Part shown: positions 9,711-18,935 of the stretch, one piece after another | Position numbering within the stretch: the stretch's first letter is position 1 | Layout of the letters: the number at the start of each line of letters is the position of its first letter | Assembly (NCBI RefSeq): GCF_025147465.1 | Contig: NZ_JALXOZ010000004.1 | Span: 1-64,000 of the forward strand | Source: Dermabacter sp. p3-SID358 | Lineage (GTDB): Bacteria; Actinomycetota; Actinomycetes; Actinomycetales; Dermabacteraceae | Length of the DNA: 64,000 nucleotides | Direction: 5' to 3' | Program-made: the position numbers and the translations under genes | Notes under the pieces: model-generated | Database searches by the model: none | What the model was told of the DNA's origin: nothing | What the model saw: only the letters and a program-made list of their open reading frames with translations

Positions 9711-9923
9711 ATGAAGAAGGGGATCCACCCCGAATACGTGGAGACCACGGTGACCTGCACCTGTGGCAACACGTTCGTGACCCGCAGCACGAAGGCCGAC
9801 GGAAAGATTAATTCCGAGGTGTGCTCGGCCTGCCACCCGTTCTACACCGGCAAGCAGAAGATTCTTGACACCGGTGGCCGCGTGGCCCGCTTCGAAGCAC
9901 GCTACGGTAAGCGCAAGAAGTAG
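9711..9923 (+). CDS. rpmE: 50S ribosomal protein L31
   Basis: This 70-residue protein of the large ribosomal subunit contributes to the contacts between the two subunits. It is the zinc-binding (C+) form, with Cys16, Cys18, Cys38 and Cys41 (CTCG and CSAC), rather than the zinc-free paralogue induced by zinc starvation. The N-terminal MKKGIHPEY and the CHPFYTG stretch are diagnostic. The ATG at 9711 has AAAAGGAG seven bases upstream. Placement between rho and prfA is the usual order in Gram-positive bacteria. Confidence 0.97.
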   Translation: MKKGIHPEYVETTVTCTCGNTFVTRSTKADGKINSEVCSACHPFYTGKQKILDTGGRVARFEARYGKRKK

Positions 9924-9929
9924 CTTTTC

Positions 9930-9977
9930 AAAGCGGCGCTGGCACCCCGCCTCCATGTGGGATGCCGGCGCCGCTTT
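9930..9977 (+). terminator. Terminator hairpin after rpmE
   Basis: AAAGCGGCGCTGGC (9930-9943) pairs with GCCGGCGCCGCTTT (9964-9977) over 14 positions with one G-U. It lies seven bases after the rpmE stop and ends in TTT. Confidence 0.75.
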
Positions 9978-10027
9978 CGCGTACGTAAAACATCCACGCC
10001 CGCCCCACCACGCCAAGAAAGACCCTC

Positions 10028-11125
10028 ATGTTTGAGAACGTGTCCTCGCTCGTTGATGAATATTCGGCCCTCGAACAGCAGATGGCTGATCCCGCGCTTC
10101 ACAACGATCACAACAAGGCGAAGCGCGTGGGGCGCCGCTACGCCGAGCTCGGCCCCGTGGTGCGCACGTACCGCGAATGGCTTGCGGCGGGGGAGGACCT
10201 CGAGACGGCGCGCGAATTCGCCGAGGAGGATCCCTCGATGGCGGAGGAAGCGAAATCCCTCGAATTGAGGCGCGAGGAACTCACGGCGAGACTCGAAGAT
10301 CTCCTTGCCCCGCGCGACCCCAATGATGCGCGTGACGTGATTCTCGAAGTGAAGGCCGGGGCGGGCGGCGATGAGTCTGCCCTTTTTGCCGCGGATCTCG
10401 TGCGCATGTATGAGGCCTACGCGACGAGGAATGGCTGGAGCACCGAGATCATCACCGAAACCGAGAACGATCTCGGCGGTTACAAAGATCTCTCGATGTC
10501 GATTCGCACGCGCGGCAATGTGGGACCCGCCGAAGGCGTGTGGGCGCACCTCAAGTACGAGGGCGGTGTGCACCGCGTTCAGCGCGTGCCCGTGACCGAG
10601 TCTCAGGGCCGCATCCACACCTCGGCGGTGGGCGTTCTCGTGGTACCCGAAGCTGACGAGGCGGATGAGGACGAGTTCCTTGCCGAGCAGCTTCACCCGA
10701 ATAACTTGCGCATCGACGTGTACCGCTCGTCCGGCCCCGGAGGCCAGAGCGTGAATACCACCGACTCCGCTGTGCGCATCACGCACCTCCCCACGGGACT
10801 CGTCGTGAGCTGCCAGAACGAAAAGAGCCAGCTCCAAAACAAAGAGCAGGCCATGCGCATTCTCCGCTCACGCTTGCTCGACGCAGTGCACGCTGAGCAG
10901 GAGGCCGAAGCTTCCGCGACTCGGCGTTCCCAGGTGCGTACCGTGGACCGCTCCGAGCGCATCCGAACCTACAACTTCCCCGAGAACCGCATCGCCGACC
11001 ACCGCACCGGCTACAAGGCCAACAACCTCGATCAGGTACTGAACGGCGATCTCGAGGCGGTCGTGAAGTCGCTCATGGATGCCGATCGCGAGGCAATGCT
11101 CGCCGCCGCGGGCCCGAACGAGTAA
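10028..11125 (+). CDS. prfA: Peptide chain release factor 1
   Basis: This 365-residue protein recognises UAA and UAG stop codons in the ribosomal A site and triggers release of the finished chain. The stop-codon recognition tripeptide is PVT at 188-190, as in RF1 (RF2 has SPF). The catalytic GGQ is at 238-240 in SGPGGQSVN and is the methylation target of PrmC, encoded by the next gene. The ATG at 10028 is preceded by AAGAAAG. Only six bases separate its stop from prmC. Confidence 0.97.
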   Translation: MFENVSSLVDEYSALEQQMADPALHNDHNKAKRVGRRYAELGPVVRTYREWLAAGEDLETAREFAEEDPSMAEEAKSLELRREELTARLEDLLAPRDPNDARDVILEVKAGAGGDESALFAADLVRMYEAYATRNGWSTEIITETENDLGGYKDLSMSIRTRGNVGPAEGVWAHLKYEGGVHRVQRVPVTESQGRIHTSAVGVLVVPEADEADEDEFLAEQLHPNNLRIDVYRSSGPGGQSVNTTDSAVRITHLPTGLVVSCQNEKSQLQNKEQAMRILRSRLLDAVHAEQEAEASATRRSQVRTVDRSERIRTYNFPENRIADHRTGYKANNLDQVLNGDLEAVVKSLMDADREAMLAAAGPNE

Positions 11126-11131
11126 CAGGGC

Positions 11132-12142
11132 ATGGGCTCTCACGGCACGTCAAGCTCGGGCGGTTCCGACGGTTGCTTCGCCCCCGGCGATGCCTCAGGT
11201 CTCAGTAGTGCTCGCCGTGATTCCGGCGAACCCCGCGTGTCCGAGCGCGTGGCTCTTGCTCGTCGCGATGCCCGCACGCGACTCGAGGCTGCTGGTATCG
11301 AATCGGCTGAGGCGGAGGCGCGGCTCATCGTGGCCCATGCCGCGCGTGCGCGCACCTCTCTCGTGCTCCTCGACGACCTGCCCGAAACGTTCGAGTCCGA
11401 TCTTGAGGCGATACTCGCGCGCCGAGAAAAGCGTGAGCCCCTCCAATTGATCTTCGGCGGAGCGCCCTTTCGCCGACTCACTCTCGAGACCGCGCGCGGT
11501 GTTTTCATTCCGCGGCCCGAGACCGAAATGGCGCTCGACATCGCCCACGACTGGGTGCGCGAGGAGGGACGGCAGGCGTCGGACCCTCTTCGTGCCCTCG
11601 ATGCCTGCACGGGAAGCGGAACTCTCGCCGCTGCGCTCCTTGACGAATTCCCCGCGGCCAGCGTGAGTGCCTTCGATGTGAACGCACGTGCGGTTGACCT
11701 CGCCCGGAGGAACTGCGAAAGCGCTGGCCCCGGCCGGTACCGCGTGTTCCAGGCCGAGCTTCCCGCCGCAGACGACGAATTGCGCGAGTTCGTGCGCACA
11801 TATGTTCCCGAGCGACCGCTCGACCTCGTGCTTGCGAACCCGCCTTATATCCCCGAAAAAAGCATTCCCGCAGACCCCGAGGTTCGTGACTTCGACCCGC
11901 ACGAAGCGCTCTTTGGGGGAGGGGAGAGGGGCCTCGACGTTCCCCGCGCCGTTATCGAGCTCGCCGCACTCACGCTACGCCCCGGGGGGCTTCTCGTGAT
12001 GGAGCACGACGAAAGCCAGGGCGAGGCGACACGCGCGCTCGCCGAAGTATCTGGGCACTTTGACACGGTCCGCACCGAGCGCGACCTCGCGGCGCGCGAG
12101 CGCTTCCTCGTGGCGCGCCGAGCACAACAAGTGAGAGAATGA
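11132..12142 (+). CDS. prmC: Release factor glutamine methyltransferase
   Basis: This SAM-dependent enzyme methylates the glutamine of the GGQ motif in release factors. It shows an N-terminal helical substrate domain, a SAM-binding DACTGSGTLAAALL stretch near residue 157 and the catalytic NPPY at 236-239. From the ATG at 11132 the protein is 336 residues, longer than the usual 280-300; the first 35 residues are Ser/Gly-rich and unlike the family. A GTG at 11237 would start the protein at SERVALARRDA and give a normal length, so the true start may be there. The stop overlaps the next gene's ATG. Confidence 0.92.
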   Translation: MGSHGTSSSGGSDGCFAPGDASGLSSARRDSGEPRVSERVALARRDARTRLEAAGIESAEAEARLIVAHAARARTSLVLLDDLPETFESDLEAILARREKREPLQLIFGGAPFRRLTLETARGVFIPRPETEMALDIAHDWVREEGRQASDPLRALDACTGSGTLAAALLDEFPAASVSAFDVNARAVDLARRNCESAGPGRYRVFQAELPAADDELREFVRTYVPERPLDLVLANPPYIPEKSIPADPEVRDFDPHEALFGGGERGLDVPRAVIELAALTLRPGGLLVMEHDESQGEATRALAEVSGHFDTVRTERDLAARERFLVARRAQQVRE

Positions 12143-12957
12143 CGCACGTGAGCGTTTACGACTACACCGACGAATCCACGCGCGACGAGGCACTCGAGGC
12201 CGCTGCCACCGCCGTTAAGGATGGCCACCTCATCGTGTTGCCCACCGACACCGTGTACGGGATTGGGGCCGATGCCTTCAACAAGGACGCCGTTCAGGCG
12301 CTTCTCGATGCGAAAGGTCGTGGCCGACAGTTCCCCCCGCCCGTTCTCATCGGGGACCCGAACGTCATGCACGCGCTCGGCCTCGACATCCCGCCGATCA
12401 TCGAAGATCTCGTTGAGGAATACTGGCCCGGTGCGCTCACCGTGATCGTTAAGGCGCAGCCGTCTCTGCACTGGGATCTCGGCGAGACCAAGGGAACGGT
12501 CGCGCTTCGTATGCCTGATCACGAGGCTGCGATCGCCCTTCTTAAGAAGACTGGCCCGCTTGCCGTTTCGAGTGCGAACAAGCACGGAGGTGATCCCGCG
12601 AAGAGCGTCATGGACGCGGCCGTGCAACTCGGGGATGCCGTCGAGGTGTATCTCGATGGAGGCAAGTCACGCATCGGCGAATCGTCCACCATCATTGACG
12701 CGACTGTGAACCCGCCCGAGATCCTTCGCCGTGGTGCACTGAGCGAGGAAGAGATTGTCGAAAAGTTCGGCGAGATCTTCACCCCCGAGAAGCCTGAGGT
12801 ACCCGCGGAACCTGAGTCCACCTCGGAAGCTGAGCCGACGTCGGAAAATAGCGAAGCCGTGGAGGCTCCTGAGACTGAGTCTTCCGAAGCAACGAGCCTC
12901 GCGACTGAAAAGGCGGAGGATCAGCTCGCTGCCGGCGAGGATAAGGGCGACGCTTGA
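12139..12957 (+). CDS. tsaC: Threonylcarbamoyl-AMP synthase with acidic C-terminal tail
   Basis: This YrdC/Sua5-family enzyme makes threonylcarbamoyl-adenylate from threonine, bicarbonate and ATP, the first step of the t6A37 modification of tRNAs that read ANN codons. The YrdC fold occupies residues about 15-205 with LPTDTVYGIGADA, FPPPVLIGD, VALRMPDH and SSANKHGGD. Residues about 215-272 form a tail very rich in Glu, Ser, Pro and Thr, with no known domain. The ATG at 12139 overlaps the prmC stop. The order prmC-tsaC is common in actinobacteria. Confidence 0.93.
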   Translation: MTHVSVYDYTDESTRDEALEAAATAVKDGHLIVLPTDTVYGIGADAFNKDAVQALLDAKGRGRQFPPPVLIGDPNVMHALGLDIPPIIEDLVEEYWPGALTVIVKAQPSLHWDLGETKGTVALRMPDHEAAIALLKKTGPLAVSSANKHGGDPAKSVMDAAVQLGDAVEVYLDGGKSRIGESSTIIDATVNPPEILRRGALSEEEIVEKFGEIFTPEKPEVPAEPESTSEAEPTSENSEAVEAPETESSEATSLATEKAEDQLAAGEDKGDA

Positions 12958-14078
12958 GGGTTTACCTCTTCCTTCTCCTCATTGCCGCGGCAGTCACCTA
13001 CCTCGTGACTCCCGCGGCGCGCGTCGTGGCGCGACGCATCGGCGCGATGACCGCGGTACGTGCACGAGACGTACATCAGGAAGTCACCCCACGCCTTGGA
13101 GGAGTAGCGATGTTTGCGGGCGTTGCATTCGCGATGCTCCTTTCTTCAAACGTGCCGTTCCTCGAGCCCGTCTTCCGCGGCTCCTTCAAGGTGTGGTCGA
13201 TCCTCATTGCGGGTGGGCTCATCTGTTTGCTCGGCGGTCTCGACGACAAGTTCGACCTCGACTGGCTCACGAAACTCGCGGGCCAGGTTCTCATCGCATT
13301 GTTCGTCACCTCCCAAGGTGTGCAGCTCACGACCCTCCCGATCGGAGGGCTCACTCTCATTTCGGCGCGCTCGTCGCTCATCCTCACGGTCATCGTGATC
13401 GTCGCGGCGATGAACGCCGTGAACTTCATCGACGGGCTCGACGGCCTCGCCTCGGGCGTCATGGCGATCGGCGGGGCGGCGTTCTTCATCTACGCGTACC
13501 TCCTCACCCGCGACGTCTCCTCGACCGACTACTCCTCGATGGCGGCTCTCATCACTGCGGTCATGATCGGGGCGTGCCTCGGTTTTCTTCCGCACAACTT
13601 CTCGAAGGCGCGCATCTTCATGGGGGACTCGGGTGCCCTCTTCCTTGGCCTCCTTCTCGTCTCGGCCACGATTGCCGTCACGGGCCAGGTCGATCCCGCG
13701 CGCCTCGCGCCAGCCGATGCGCTCGGCCAGCTGCTGCCGATCCTCATGCCCGTGGGCGTCATGATCTTGCCCGCTCTCGACATGGTGCTCGCGGTCGTGC
13801 GGCGCGTGGGAAGCGGCAAGTCGCCCTTTCACGCCGACCGCCGACATCTCCACCATCGCTTGCTCAATCTCGGCCACTCGAAACTCGGCGCCGTGCTGAT
13901 TATGTACACCTGGACGGCGCTCGTGTGCCTGTGCCTCCTCGCCCCCGTATTCTTCGAAGCGAAGACCGCGACGATCATTTGGATCGGCTCGCTCGTCGTG
14001 GCTATAGTCGTGACCCTTGACCCCCTGCGCGCGCTCAAACGCGCCCGTAAAGCCCAGGACGTGGAGAACAACGCATGA
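12954..14078 (+). CDS. wecA: MraY/WecA-family undecaprenyl/decaprenyl-phosphate sugar-1-phosphate transferase
   Basis: This integral membrane enzyme transfers a sugar-1-phosphate (GlcNAc-1-P in the best-studied actinobacterial relatives) to a polyprenyl phosphate, starting cell-wall linker or teichoic-acid-like glycopolymer synthesis. The 374-residue protein has about ten or eleven membrane helices. Family motifs are GGLDDKFDLDW, NAVNFIDGLDGLASG, FMGDSGALFLG and the histidine loop HADRRHLHHRLL. The start is TTG at 12954, overlapping the tsaC stop (TTGA). Mycobacteria carry the same order from prfA through this gene to atpB. The exact sugar cannot be read from sequence. Confidence 0.9.
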   Translation: MRVYLFLLLIAAAVTYLVTPAARVVARRIGAMTAVRARDVHQEVTPRLGGVAMFAGVAFAMLLSSNVPFLEPVFRGSFKVWSILIAGGLICLLGGLDDKFDLDWLTKLAGQVLIALFVTSQGVQLTTLPIGGLTLISARSSLILTVIVIVAAMNAVNFIDGLDGLASGVMAIGGAAFFIYAYLLTRDVSSTDYSSMAALITAVMIGACLGFLPHNFSKARIFMGDSGALFLGLLLVSATIAVTGQVDPARLAPADALGQLLPILMPVGVMILPALDMVLAVVRRVGSGKSPFHADRRHLHHRLLNLGHSKLGAVLIMYTWTALVCLCLLAPVFFEAKTATIIWIGSLVVAIVVTLDPLRALKRARKAQDVENNA

Positions 14079-14494
14079 GCACCGCCGAAAAGAACCGTGC
14101 GCACAACAACGCCCTCGTGCAAAAAGGCGCGGTCACTTCGGTCCTCGTTGGCATCGTGATCTCCGCGATCGTCGTGCTCGTCGCGTGGCTGGGGTTCGAC
14201 ACGCATGCACGCAACGGTGCGCTCGTGGGGGCGGGGCTTTCGCTCGTGATTACCCTGCCGTCGCTCATCGTCGCCTACTGGGGCGTGAAGCAAAACCCCA
14301 CTCTCATGTTCGGCACCGTGCTGCTCACGTGGACACTCAAGATGATCGTGCTGATTCTGATCCTGATCGTGCTGCGCGGTGAGCCTTGGCTGTCCATGCA
14401 GTGGGTGGGAATTGCGCTTCTCTTCGGGGCAGTAGCGCCGATCGCGGTCGAAGGTGTGCTTCTCGCGCGTACGCGCCCGAAAATTGAGGTCTAG
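14075..14494 (+). CDS. atpI: AtpI-like small membrane protein upstream of the ATP synthase operon
   Basis: This 139-residue protein has four predicted membrane helices (about residues 20-40, 48-70, 76-98 and 106-128). Proteins at this position assist assembly or stability of the c-ring and Fo sector, though the cell does not strictly need them. Sequence conservation in the family is low, so the name rests on size, topology and position directly before atpB. The ATG at 14075 overlaps the wecA stop. A likely promoter lies between this gene and atpB, so it may be co-transcribed with wecA rather than only with the atp genes. Confidence 0.75.
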   Translation: MSTAEKNRAHNNALVQKGAVTSVLVGIVISAIVVLVAWLGFDTHARNGALVGAGLSLVITLPSLIVAYWGVKQNPTLMFGTVLLTWTLKMIVLILILIVLRGEPWLSMQWVGIALLFGAVAPIAVEGVLLARTRPKIEV

Positions 14495-14533
14495 CGCGCT
14501 GACCCTGAGTCAAAAACCCGGCCCGTCCTCTGC

Positions 14534-14539
14534 TATATT
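14534..14539 (+). promoter_or_regulatory. Candidate -10 box for the atp operon
   Basis: TATATT at 14534-14539 is the clearest A/T-rich hexamer in the 186-base gap before atpB. No good -35 hexamer sits 16-18 bases upstream (the sequence there is CAAAAA), so this would be a -10-dependent promoter, which is common in actinobacteria. It predicts a start near 14546 and a leader of about 135 bases. Confidence 0.4.
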
Positions 14540-14540
14540 G

Positions 14541-14684
14541 ATGCAGAATGCTGAACGAAAAGCGGCGAAGTCTGCACGGGTGCTGAGAGCGCGTGCACGG
14601 CATCGAAGCCGTTTCGAACAGACCGTCCCGTGCCCGTGGCACACGCTAAGCGTGAGCCGAGAACCCTGGAGTAAGAGCAGTTGA
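14541..14684 (+). other. Possible upstream reading frame(s) in the atpB leader
   Basis: An ATG at 14541 opens a 47-codon, Arg-rich frame whose TGA (14682-14684) overlaps the atpB TTG start as TTGA, the coupling arrangement used elsewhere in this window. A second ATG at 14548, in another frame, opens a 12-codon frame ending at 14586 and would lie almost at the predicted transcript start. Neither resembles a known protein. They could be translational-coupling frames or chance. Confidence 0.2.
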
Positions 14685-15487
14685 TTCCTCGCGAAACTAC
14701 TCGTCTCGTCGCTGAAGGTGGGCTGGATTTCCATACCCCCTCCCTTGCCGACTTCTTCCCCGACGCGATCCTCTTTGCGGGCACCCCGTTTGAGTTCAAC
14801 CGCGTGCAACTCGTGCGCCTCATTGTCGTGGTGGGCTGCCTCGCCATCACCTACGCAATCGCCTCCCGCGCGAAGATCGTGCCCGGCCGCATCCAGAGCA
14901 TCTTCGAACTCTTCATGGGCTTTATTCGCGACAACGCGATCGAACCCGTACTCGGCAAGTCGAAGGGCCGACGTTTCGCGCCCATGCTCTACACGCTCTT
15001 CTTCCTCGTTCTTTCGATGAACCTCGCGGGCGTCACCCCCGGCCTCAACCTCGCGGGCACCTCCGTGATCGGCATGCCCCTCATGCTCGCGCTGTGGACC
15101 TTCGCCACCTACGTCATCTGCGGCATGAAGCAGCACGGTGTGCTCGGCTACATCAAGCACGAAACAATGCCCCCGGGCGTTCCGAAGCCCGTGTACTTCC
15201 TGCTCGTGCCCATCGAATTTCTTCAGCTTGCACTCGTGCGCTGGTTCTCGCTGACCATCCGTCTTCTCGCCAACATGGTCGCGGGCCACATGATGCTCGT
15301 CGTGTTCATCTCGCTCACGCAAGCGCTCTTGCTTTCCGGCTCGCTGCTCATGATCGCGAGCCCGTTCGCGGGCGTCTTCGCCCTCGGCATCTACGGCTTC
15401 GAAGTCTTCGTTGCCCTCCTCCAGGCCTTCATCTTCACGATCCTTGCGTCCGTGTACATCAACATGGCCACGAGCGAAAGCCACTGA
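14681..15487 (+). CDS. atpB: ATP synthase Fo subunit a
   Basis: This 268-residue membrane protein forms the proton half-channels against the c-ring. Five to six helices are evident, and the essential arginine is Arg194 in LTIRLLANMVAGH. The start is TTG at 14681, with GGAG nine bases upstream, giving MIPRETTRL before the first conserved segment. It is followed by atpE after 92 bases. The complete set atpB-E-F-H-A-G-D-C follows on the same strand, and the spacing suggests one transcript. Confidence 0.95.
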   Translation: MIPRETTRLVAEGGLDFHTPSLADFFPDAILFAGTPFEFNRVQLVRLIVVVGCLAITYAIASRAKIVPGRIQSIFELFMGFIRDNAIEPVLGKSKGRRFAPMLYTLFFLVLSMNLAGVTPGLNLAGTSVIGMPLMLALWTFATYVICGMKQHGVLGYIKHETMPPGVPKPVYFLLVPIEFLQLALVRWFSLTIRLLANMVAGHMMLVVFISLTQALLLSGSLLMIASPFAGVFALGIYGFEVFVALLQAFIFTILASVYINMATSESH

Positions 15488-15579
15488 CCACCCGAGTCAC
15501 CTAGATTTTCCCTTAGAGCTTCGGCTCACAACCGACACCCTGCCCGGCAACGCGGCAGAAAACCGAAAGGAATACCCAC

Positions 15580-15810
15580 GTGGGCACCACCATTCTCGCT
15601 GAAATCACCGGTAACCTCTCCTCGCTCAGCTACGGCGTCGCGGCTCTCGGTCCGGCCCTCGGCATCGGCATGATCGGCGCGAAGACCGTCGAGTCGATGG
15701 CGCGCCAGCCCGAAATTCGCGGCTCGCTCCAGACGACCATGATTATCGCCATCGCGTTCGTCGAGATCATCGCGCTTCTCGCGATCGTGACCGGCCTCCT
15801 CTTCTCCTGA
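15580..15810 (+). CDS. atpE: ATP synthase Fo subunit c
   Basis: This 76-residue helical hairpin protein assembles into the rotor ring. The ion-binding carboxylate is Glu62 in AFVEIIAL, and the polar loop is ARQPEIRG (41-48). The first helix carries the glycine-rich GPALGIGMIGAK. The residues around Glu62 and in helix one lack the Gln/Ser pattern of sodium-binding rings, so a proton rotor is expected. The start is GTG at 15580 with GAAAGGA eight bases upstream. This is the subunit targeted by diarylquinolines in mycobacteria. Confidence 0.96.
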   Translation: MGTTILAEITGNLSSLSYGVAALGPALGIGMIGAKTVESMARQPEIRGSLQTTMIIAIAFVEIIALLAIVTGLLFS

Positions 15811-15822
15811 GGTTAATTCCCC

Positions 15823-16365
15823 ATGTATCTGGCAAGTGGAGAAGGAGAGGTCAGCAAGTACGCCCTGCTGATCCCCGAAGTTTCCGAAATTATCTGGAGC
15901 TTCATCTTCATCCTCATCTTTGCCGTCGTGTTCATGAAGTTCGTGCTCCCGAAGCTCAACCGGGTCCTGGACGAACGCGCCGAAAAGATCGAGGGTGGCA
16001 TCCGTAAAGCGGAAGAAGCCCAGTACGAGGCCGATCGCCTCAAGGCTGCGCAGGAAAGCGAACTCGCTGCCGCACGCCGTGAAGCCGCCGAGATGCGCGA
16101 AAAGGCCCGCGAAGAGGGCTCGCGCATCATCGAAGAGGCCCGCACGCGTGCAAGCCTTGAGACCGAACGCATGATCGGTGCGGGCAAGCAGCAGATCGCG
16201 GCTGAGCAAGCGCAAGCAAGCGCCGAGCTTCGCGGCGAAGTCGGCTCGCTCGCCAGCACCCTCGCCTCGAAGATCGTTGGCGAGTCGCTCAGCGACGATG
16301 AGCGCTCGCGCCGCGTGATCGATCGGTTCCTCGACGAGCTCGAATCGTCGACCGCGGCGAAGTAA
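15823..16365 (+). CDS. atpF: ATP synthase Fo subunit b
   Basis: This 180-residue protein forms the peripheral stalk. One membrane helix (about 24-44) is followed by a long charged amphipathic helix rich in Ala, Glu, Lys and Arg, a typical b-subunit coiled coil, with LPKLNRVLDERAEKI just after the membrane. It starts at ATG 15823, 12 bases after atpE. A single b gene is present; it is not fused to delta as in mycobacteria. Confidence 0.94.
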   Translation: MYLASGEGEVSKYALLIPEVSEIIWSFIFILIFAVVFMKFVLPKLNRVLDERAEKIEGGIRKAEEAQYEADRLKAAQESELAAARREAAEMREKAREEGSRIIEEARTRASLETERMIGAGKQQIAAEQAQASAELRGEVGSLASTLASKIVGESLSDDERSRRVIDRFLDELESSTAAK

Positions 16366-16379
16366 GGAAGGCACAGCAC

Positions 16380-17192
16380 ATGCGCGGAGTTTCCGCCACG
16401 TCGCTCCAGAGCGTGCTACGGTGCGCCTCGGAGACCACCTCGGCGAACGCCCCCAGCACCGAGATCGCGAGCGAGCTCTTCGAAGCCGTGCGCGTGATCG
16501 ACTCGAGCAATCAGCTCGTTCGCCTCTTGAGCGACCCCGGTCGCGACGAGGACCTCAAGGCCGACGTCGTGCGGCGCCTCTTTGGAGGCCGCGTGAGCGA
16601 AGCCTGCCTCGAGGTGCTCCTTGAGGCATCGCGGTGCACCTGGTCGGAGCAAAACCACTTCCTCGAAGGAATCGAATTCGCGGGCGTGGCCCTCGTTCTC
16701 GACGAAGCTCGAGGTCGCGGTGCGGCGCACACGGTGGAAGAAGAACTCTTCCAGGTCGCGCGCCTCGTTGAGGACACCCCGGAGCTCTCCGAGGCATTCG
16801 ATTCCAAACGCGACGACGTACCGGCGCGCGTGGGGATCATCGAGAAGCTCCTGAGTGGCAAGGTGGACCAGGCAACCGTCTCAATTGCCGCGCAAGCGGT
16901 GAGCTTCGAGGCCGCTGCGAAGGTTCCCGCCCGGCTCCTCGAGTTCGCACGCTTCGCGAGCGCTGAGCGCGACCGTCGCTCCGGCGTGGTCACGAGCGCG
17001 GTAGCGCTGACCTCCGAGCAGCAAGAACGCCTCACGCGCATCCTCTCCGCCCGCTATGGCGGCGAGCTAAGCCTGAACTACGAGATCGACCCGAGCGTGA
17101 TTGGCGGCCTCCGCATCACGATCGGTGACGACCTCTACGACGCCACGATCTTCGGCCGTGTTCGCGATGCTCGCGAACGCATTTCCGCCTAA
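16380..17192 (+). CDS. atpH: ATP synthase F1 subunit delta
   Basis: This 270-residue protein joins the peripheral stalk to the F1 head. It is longer than the roughly 180-residue E. coli protein, as is usual for actinobacterial delta subunits. The C-terminal GGLRITIGDDLYDATI followed by a short Arg-rich helix is the conserved OSCP/delta signature. The ATG at 16380 has GGAAGG upstream, and the gene starts 14 bases after atpF. Confidence 0.94.
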   Translation: MRGVSATSLQSVLRCASETTSANAPSTEIASELFEAVRVIDSSNQLVRLLSDPGRDEDLKADVVRRLFGGRVSEACLEVLLEASRCTWSEQNHFLEGIEFAGVALVLDEARGRGAAHTVEEELFQVARLVEDTPELSEAFDSKRDDVPARVGIIEKLLSGKVDQATVSIAAQAVSFEAAAKVPARLLEFARFASAERDRRSGVVTSAVALTSEQQERLTRILSARYGGELSLNYEIDPSVIGGLRITIGDDLYDATIFGRVRDARERISA

Positions 17193-17220
17193 GAATCACC
17201 AACGAGAACACGAACACCCC

Positions 17221-17237
17221 TCCCGGCGCCGCCGGGA
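17221..17237 (+). other. Small hairpin before atpA
   Basis: TCCCGGC (17221-17227) pairs with GCCGGGA (17231-17237) around a GCC loop in the 70-base atpH-atpA gap, just upstream of the atpA ribosome site. It may tune the relative expression of atpA or stabilise the transcript. Confidence 0.35.
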
Positions 17238-17262
17238 ATGACCAAGAAGGAAGCGGAGCGCG

Positions 17263-18891
17263 ATGGCCGAGCTCACCATTCGTCCCGAGGACATCCGGGA
17301 CGCACTCGACACTGCGGTGTCGAACTACCAGCCCCAGAACGCAGGTCGCGAAGAAATCGGCCGCGTTACCGAATCAGCAGACGGCATTGCACGCGTCTCG
17401 GGTCTGCCGAACCTCATGGCAAACGAGCTCGTGCGCTTCGAAGACGGCACGCTCGGCCTCGCCCTCAACCTCGAGCTTCGCGAGGTCGGCGTCGTTGTGC
17501 TCGGCGAGTTCACCGGCATCGAAGAAGGCCAGGAGGTGCGCCGCACCGGGGAGGTCCTTTCGGTCCCCGTTGGCGACGGTTACCTTGGCCGTGTCGTGGA
17601 CCCGATGGGTCGCCCGATCGACGGTCTCGGCGATATCGAGACCACGGGCCGCCGCGCCCTTGAACTCCAGGCGCCGAGCGTGATGCAGCGTAAGAGCGTG
17701 AAGGAGCCACTCCAGACCGGCATCAAGGCCATCGACTCGATGACCCCGATCGGCCGCGGTCAGCGCCAGCTCATCATTGGCGACCGTCAGACCGGCAAGA
17801 CCACGATTGCCGTGGACACGATTCTCAACCAGAAGGCCAACTGGGAAACGGGCGACCCTGATCAGCAGGTGCGCTGCATCTACGTCGCCGTGGGCCAGAA
17901 GGGTTCGACCATCGCCTCGGTGCGTGCAACCCTCGAGGAAAACGGCGCGCTCGACTACACGACCATCGTTGCGGCTCCCGCTTCCGATCCCGCGGGCTTC
18001 AAGTACATCGCCCCCTACGCCGGCTCGGCCATCGGCCAGCACTGGATGTACGAGGGTAAGCACGTTCTCATCGTGTTCGATGACCTCTCGAAGCAGGCCG
18101 AGGCCTACCGTGCCGTGTCGCTTCTTCTGCGCCGTCCGCCGGGCCGCGAGGCTTACCCGGGTGACGTCTTCTTCCTCCACTCGCGTCTCCTCGAGCGCTG
18201 CGCAAAGCTCTCCGACGAGATGGGCGGCGGGTCGATGACCGGCCTTCCGATCATCGAAACGAAGGCGAATGACGTCTCGGCGTACATTCCTACGAACGTC
18301 ATTTCGATTACCGACGGCCAGTGCTTCTTGCAGTCGGACCTCTTCAACGCCAACCAGCGCCCCGCCGTGGACGTTGGCATCTCGGTGTCGCGCGTGGGTG
18401 GTTCGGCGCAGACCAAGGCGATGAAGGGCGTCTCCGGCACGCTCAAGATCTCGCTCGCGCAGTACCGCGACCTCGAGGCCTTCGCGATGTTCGCCTCGGA
18501 TCTGGATGCCGCCTCGAAGCAGCAGCTCGCGCGCGGCGCTCGCCTCACCGAGCTCCTCAAGCAGGGCCAGGCAAAGCCCATGCCTTTCGAAGAACAGGTC
18601 GTCTCGATCTGGGCTGGCACGCGCGGCAAGCTCGACGAAATCGAGGTTGATGAGATTCTCGAGTTCGAGGAGCGCCTGCACGAGTTCCTGCGCCACAACG
18701 GCACGATCCTCGAGACGATCCGTGAGACCAAGAAGTTCTCCCCGGAGACCGAAGCTGAGCTCGAGACCGTGATCGAGAACGTCAAGCGCGACTACTTCGC
18801 TGAAAAGCAGAAGGACGCCGTGTACGACGACGATGGCGTGATTGAGAACGAGTCAATCGAGCAAGAGTCGATCCTCAAGTCCTCCAAGTAG
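17263..18891 (+). CDS. atpA: ATP synthase F1 subunit alpha
   Basis: This 542-residue nucleotide-binding but non-catalytic subunit of the F1 hexamer has Walker A GDRQTGKT at 173-180, and the C-terminal helical domain follows. The tail after about residue 510 is acidic and is longer than the E. coli protein, as in other actinobacteria. The ATG at 17263 follows AAGGAAGCGGAG. atpG lies 44 bases downstream. Confidence 0.97.
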   Translation: MAELTIRPEDIRDALDTAVSNYQPQNAGREEIGRVTESADGIARVSGLPNLMANELVRFEDGTLGLALNLELREVGVVVLGEFTGIEEGQEVRRTGEVLSVPVGDGYLGRVVDPMGRPIDGLGDIETTGRRALELQAPSVMQRKSVKEPLQTGIKAIDSMTPIGRGQRQLIIGDRQTGKTTIAVDTILNQKANWETGDPDQQVRCIYVAVGQKGSTIASVRATLEENGALDYTTIVAAPASDPAGFKYIAPYAGSAIGQHWMYEGKHVLIVFDDLSKQAEAYRAVSLLLRRPPGREAYPGDVFFLHSRLLERCAKLSDEMGGGSMTGLPIIETKANDVSAYIPTNVISITDGQCFLQSDLFNANQRPAVDVGISVSRVGGSAQTKAMKGVSGTLKISLAQYRDLEAFAMFASDLDAASKQQLARGARLTELLKQGQAKPMPFEEQVVSIWAGTRGKLDEIEVDEILEFEERLHEFLRHNGTILETIRETKKFSPETEAELETVIENVKRDYFAEKQKDAVYDDDGVIENESIEQESILKSSK

Positions 18892-18935
18892 TGGCGGATG
18901 TTCGAGTAAGAGAACGTTAGTCACGAGGGAGAGAT

